NCBI RefSeq assembly: GCF_001484685.1
Contig: NZ_CP012200.1
Coordinates: 1,358,321-1,422,320 of the forward strand
Source: Thermococcus sp. 2319x1
GTDB taxonomy: Archaea > Methanobacteriota_B > Thermococci > Thermococcales > Thermococcaceae
Direction: 5' to 3'
DNA length: 64,000 bases
Shown piece after piece: positions 63,957 through 64,000 of the stretch (position 1 is its first letter; every line of letters begins with the position of its first letter). Below the pieces are notes generated by a model, which had not been told where the DNA came from, did no database searches, and saw only the letters and a program-made list of their open reading frames with translations. Made by a program: the position numbers and the translations under genes.

Positions 63957-64000
63957 CTCCCCCACCCAGAATATTTTCACGAGAGTTAAGTTATAAGGGT

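Overview
The window reads as chromosomal DNA of a hyperthermophilic archaeon of the order Thermococcales, most likely a Thermococcus of moderate GC content (species not determined). The evidence is the gene set: group II thermosome, archaeal histone, aIF-2 beta, EF-2 with an archaeal diphthamide region, intein-bearing MCM next to Gins23, archaeal Hjc, S17e, sulfhydrogenase II next to the ferredoxin:NADP oxidoreductase Nfn/Sud pair, and a sodium-pumping methylmalonyl-CoA decarboxylase. Most genes carry GGTGA/GAGGTG ribosome binding sites and archaeal BRE/TATA promoters. Many longest-ORF starts are false because the GTG inside the GAGGTG ribosome binding site opens the frame; I moved those starts to the codon 4-8 bases downstream of the site.

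Layout. 1-2.3 kb: end of a YigZ-like gene, then the thermosome. 2.3-6.0 kb: decarboxylase operon mmdA-D-C-B (minus). 6.0-11.0 kb: aIF-2 beta, MCM with a 631-residue intein, Gins23. 11-15.5 kb: phosphodiesterase, a possible degenerate AAA+ protein, RtcA, a decayed UPF0175/PIN toxin-antitoxin pair, a TatD-like hydrolase. 15.5-17.1 kb: a small beta-barrel protein and two tandem DUF257 genes. 17.2-23.5 kb: sulfhydrogenase II (BGDA) divergent from the Nfn pair. 23.5-31.9 kb: nitroreductase, AsnRS-like asparagine synthetase, EF-2, UppS, gamma carbonic anhydrase, Hjc, a CARDB-type membrane protein, M42 peptidase. 32-36.8 kb: HepT-like remnant, archaemetzincin, CYTH protein, ABC ATPase, TrkH, MetAP. 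36.8-42.5 kb: tRNA-Ser(CGA), a 37-residue ORF behind a perfect palindrome, hypE, hypF, and an apparently intact IS607-type element. 42.5-54 kb: housekeeping and transport genes, including a 30-residue membrane peptide next to a sodium/solute symporter, thymidine kinase, an AlaX pseudogene merging into glycerate kinase, an AAA ATPase with inverted repeats over its start, S17e, and TrpB2. 54-64 kb: an M23-like protein, radical SAM and membrane proteins, two abutting gene fragments, a THUMP methyltransferase, YjbQ, a secreted protein frameshifted in its signal peptide, and a helical/membrane three-gene cluster ending at an Era-like GTPase.

How the genes fit together. Two separated loci are tied by the same regulatory sequence: full matches to the SurR consensus (GTT-N3-AAC-N5-GTT) lie just upstream of the TATA boxes of the sulfhydrogenase II operon and of hypF, the maturation gene the hydrogenase needs. 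This fits a redox/sulfur-controlled hydrogen-NADPH module. The decarboxylase and the symporter point to sodium-coupled energetics.

I found no CRISPR array and no rRNA. I see no clearly undescribed multi-gene defence or metabolic system. The strongest unexplained items are the AAA ATPase operator repeats, the palindrome-headed 37-residue ORF, the AAA+-like partner of RtcA, the DUF257 pair beside the hydrogenase, the 62.1-63.4 kb cluster, and an unusual density of freshly broken genes (TA pair, AlaX, HepT-like, PIN and threonine synthase fragments, secreted protein).
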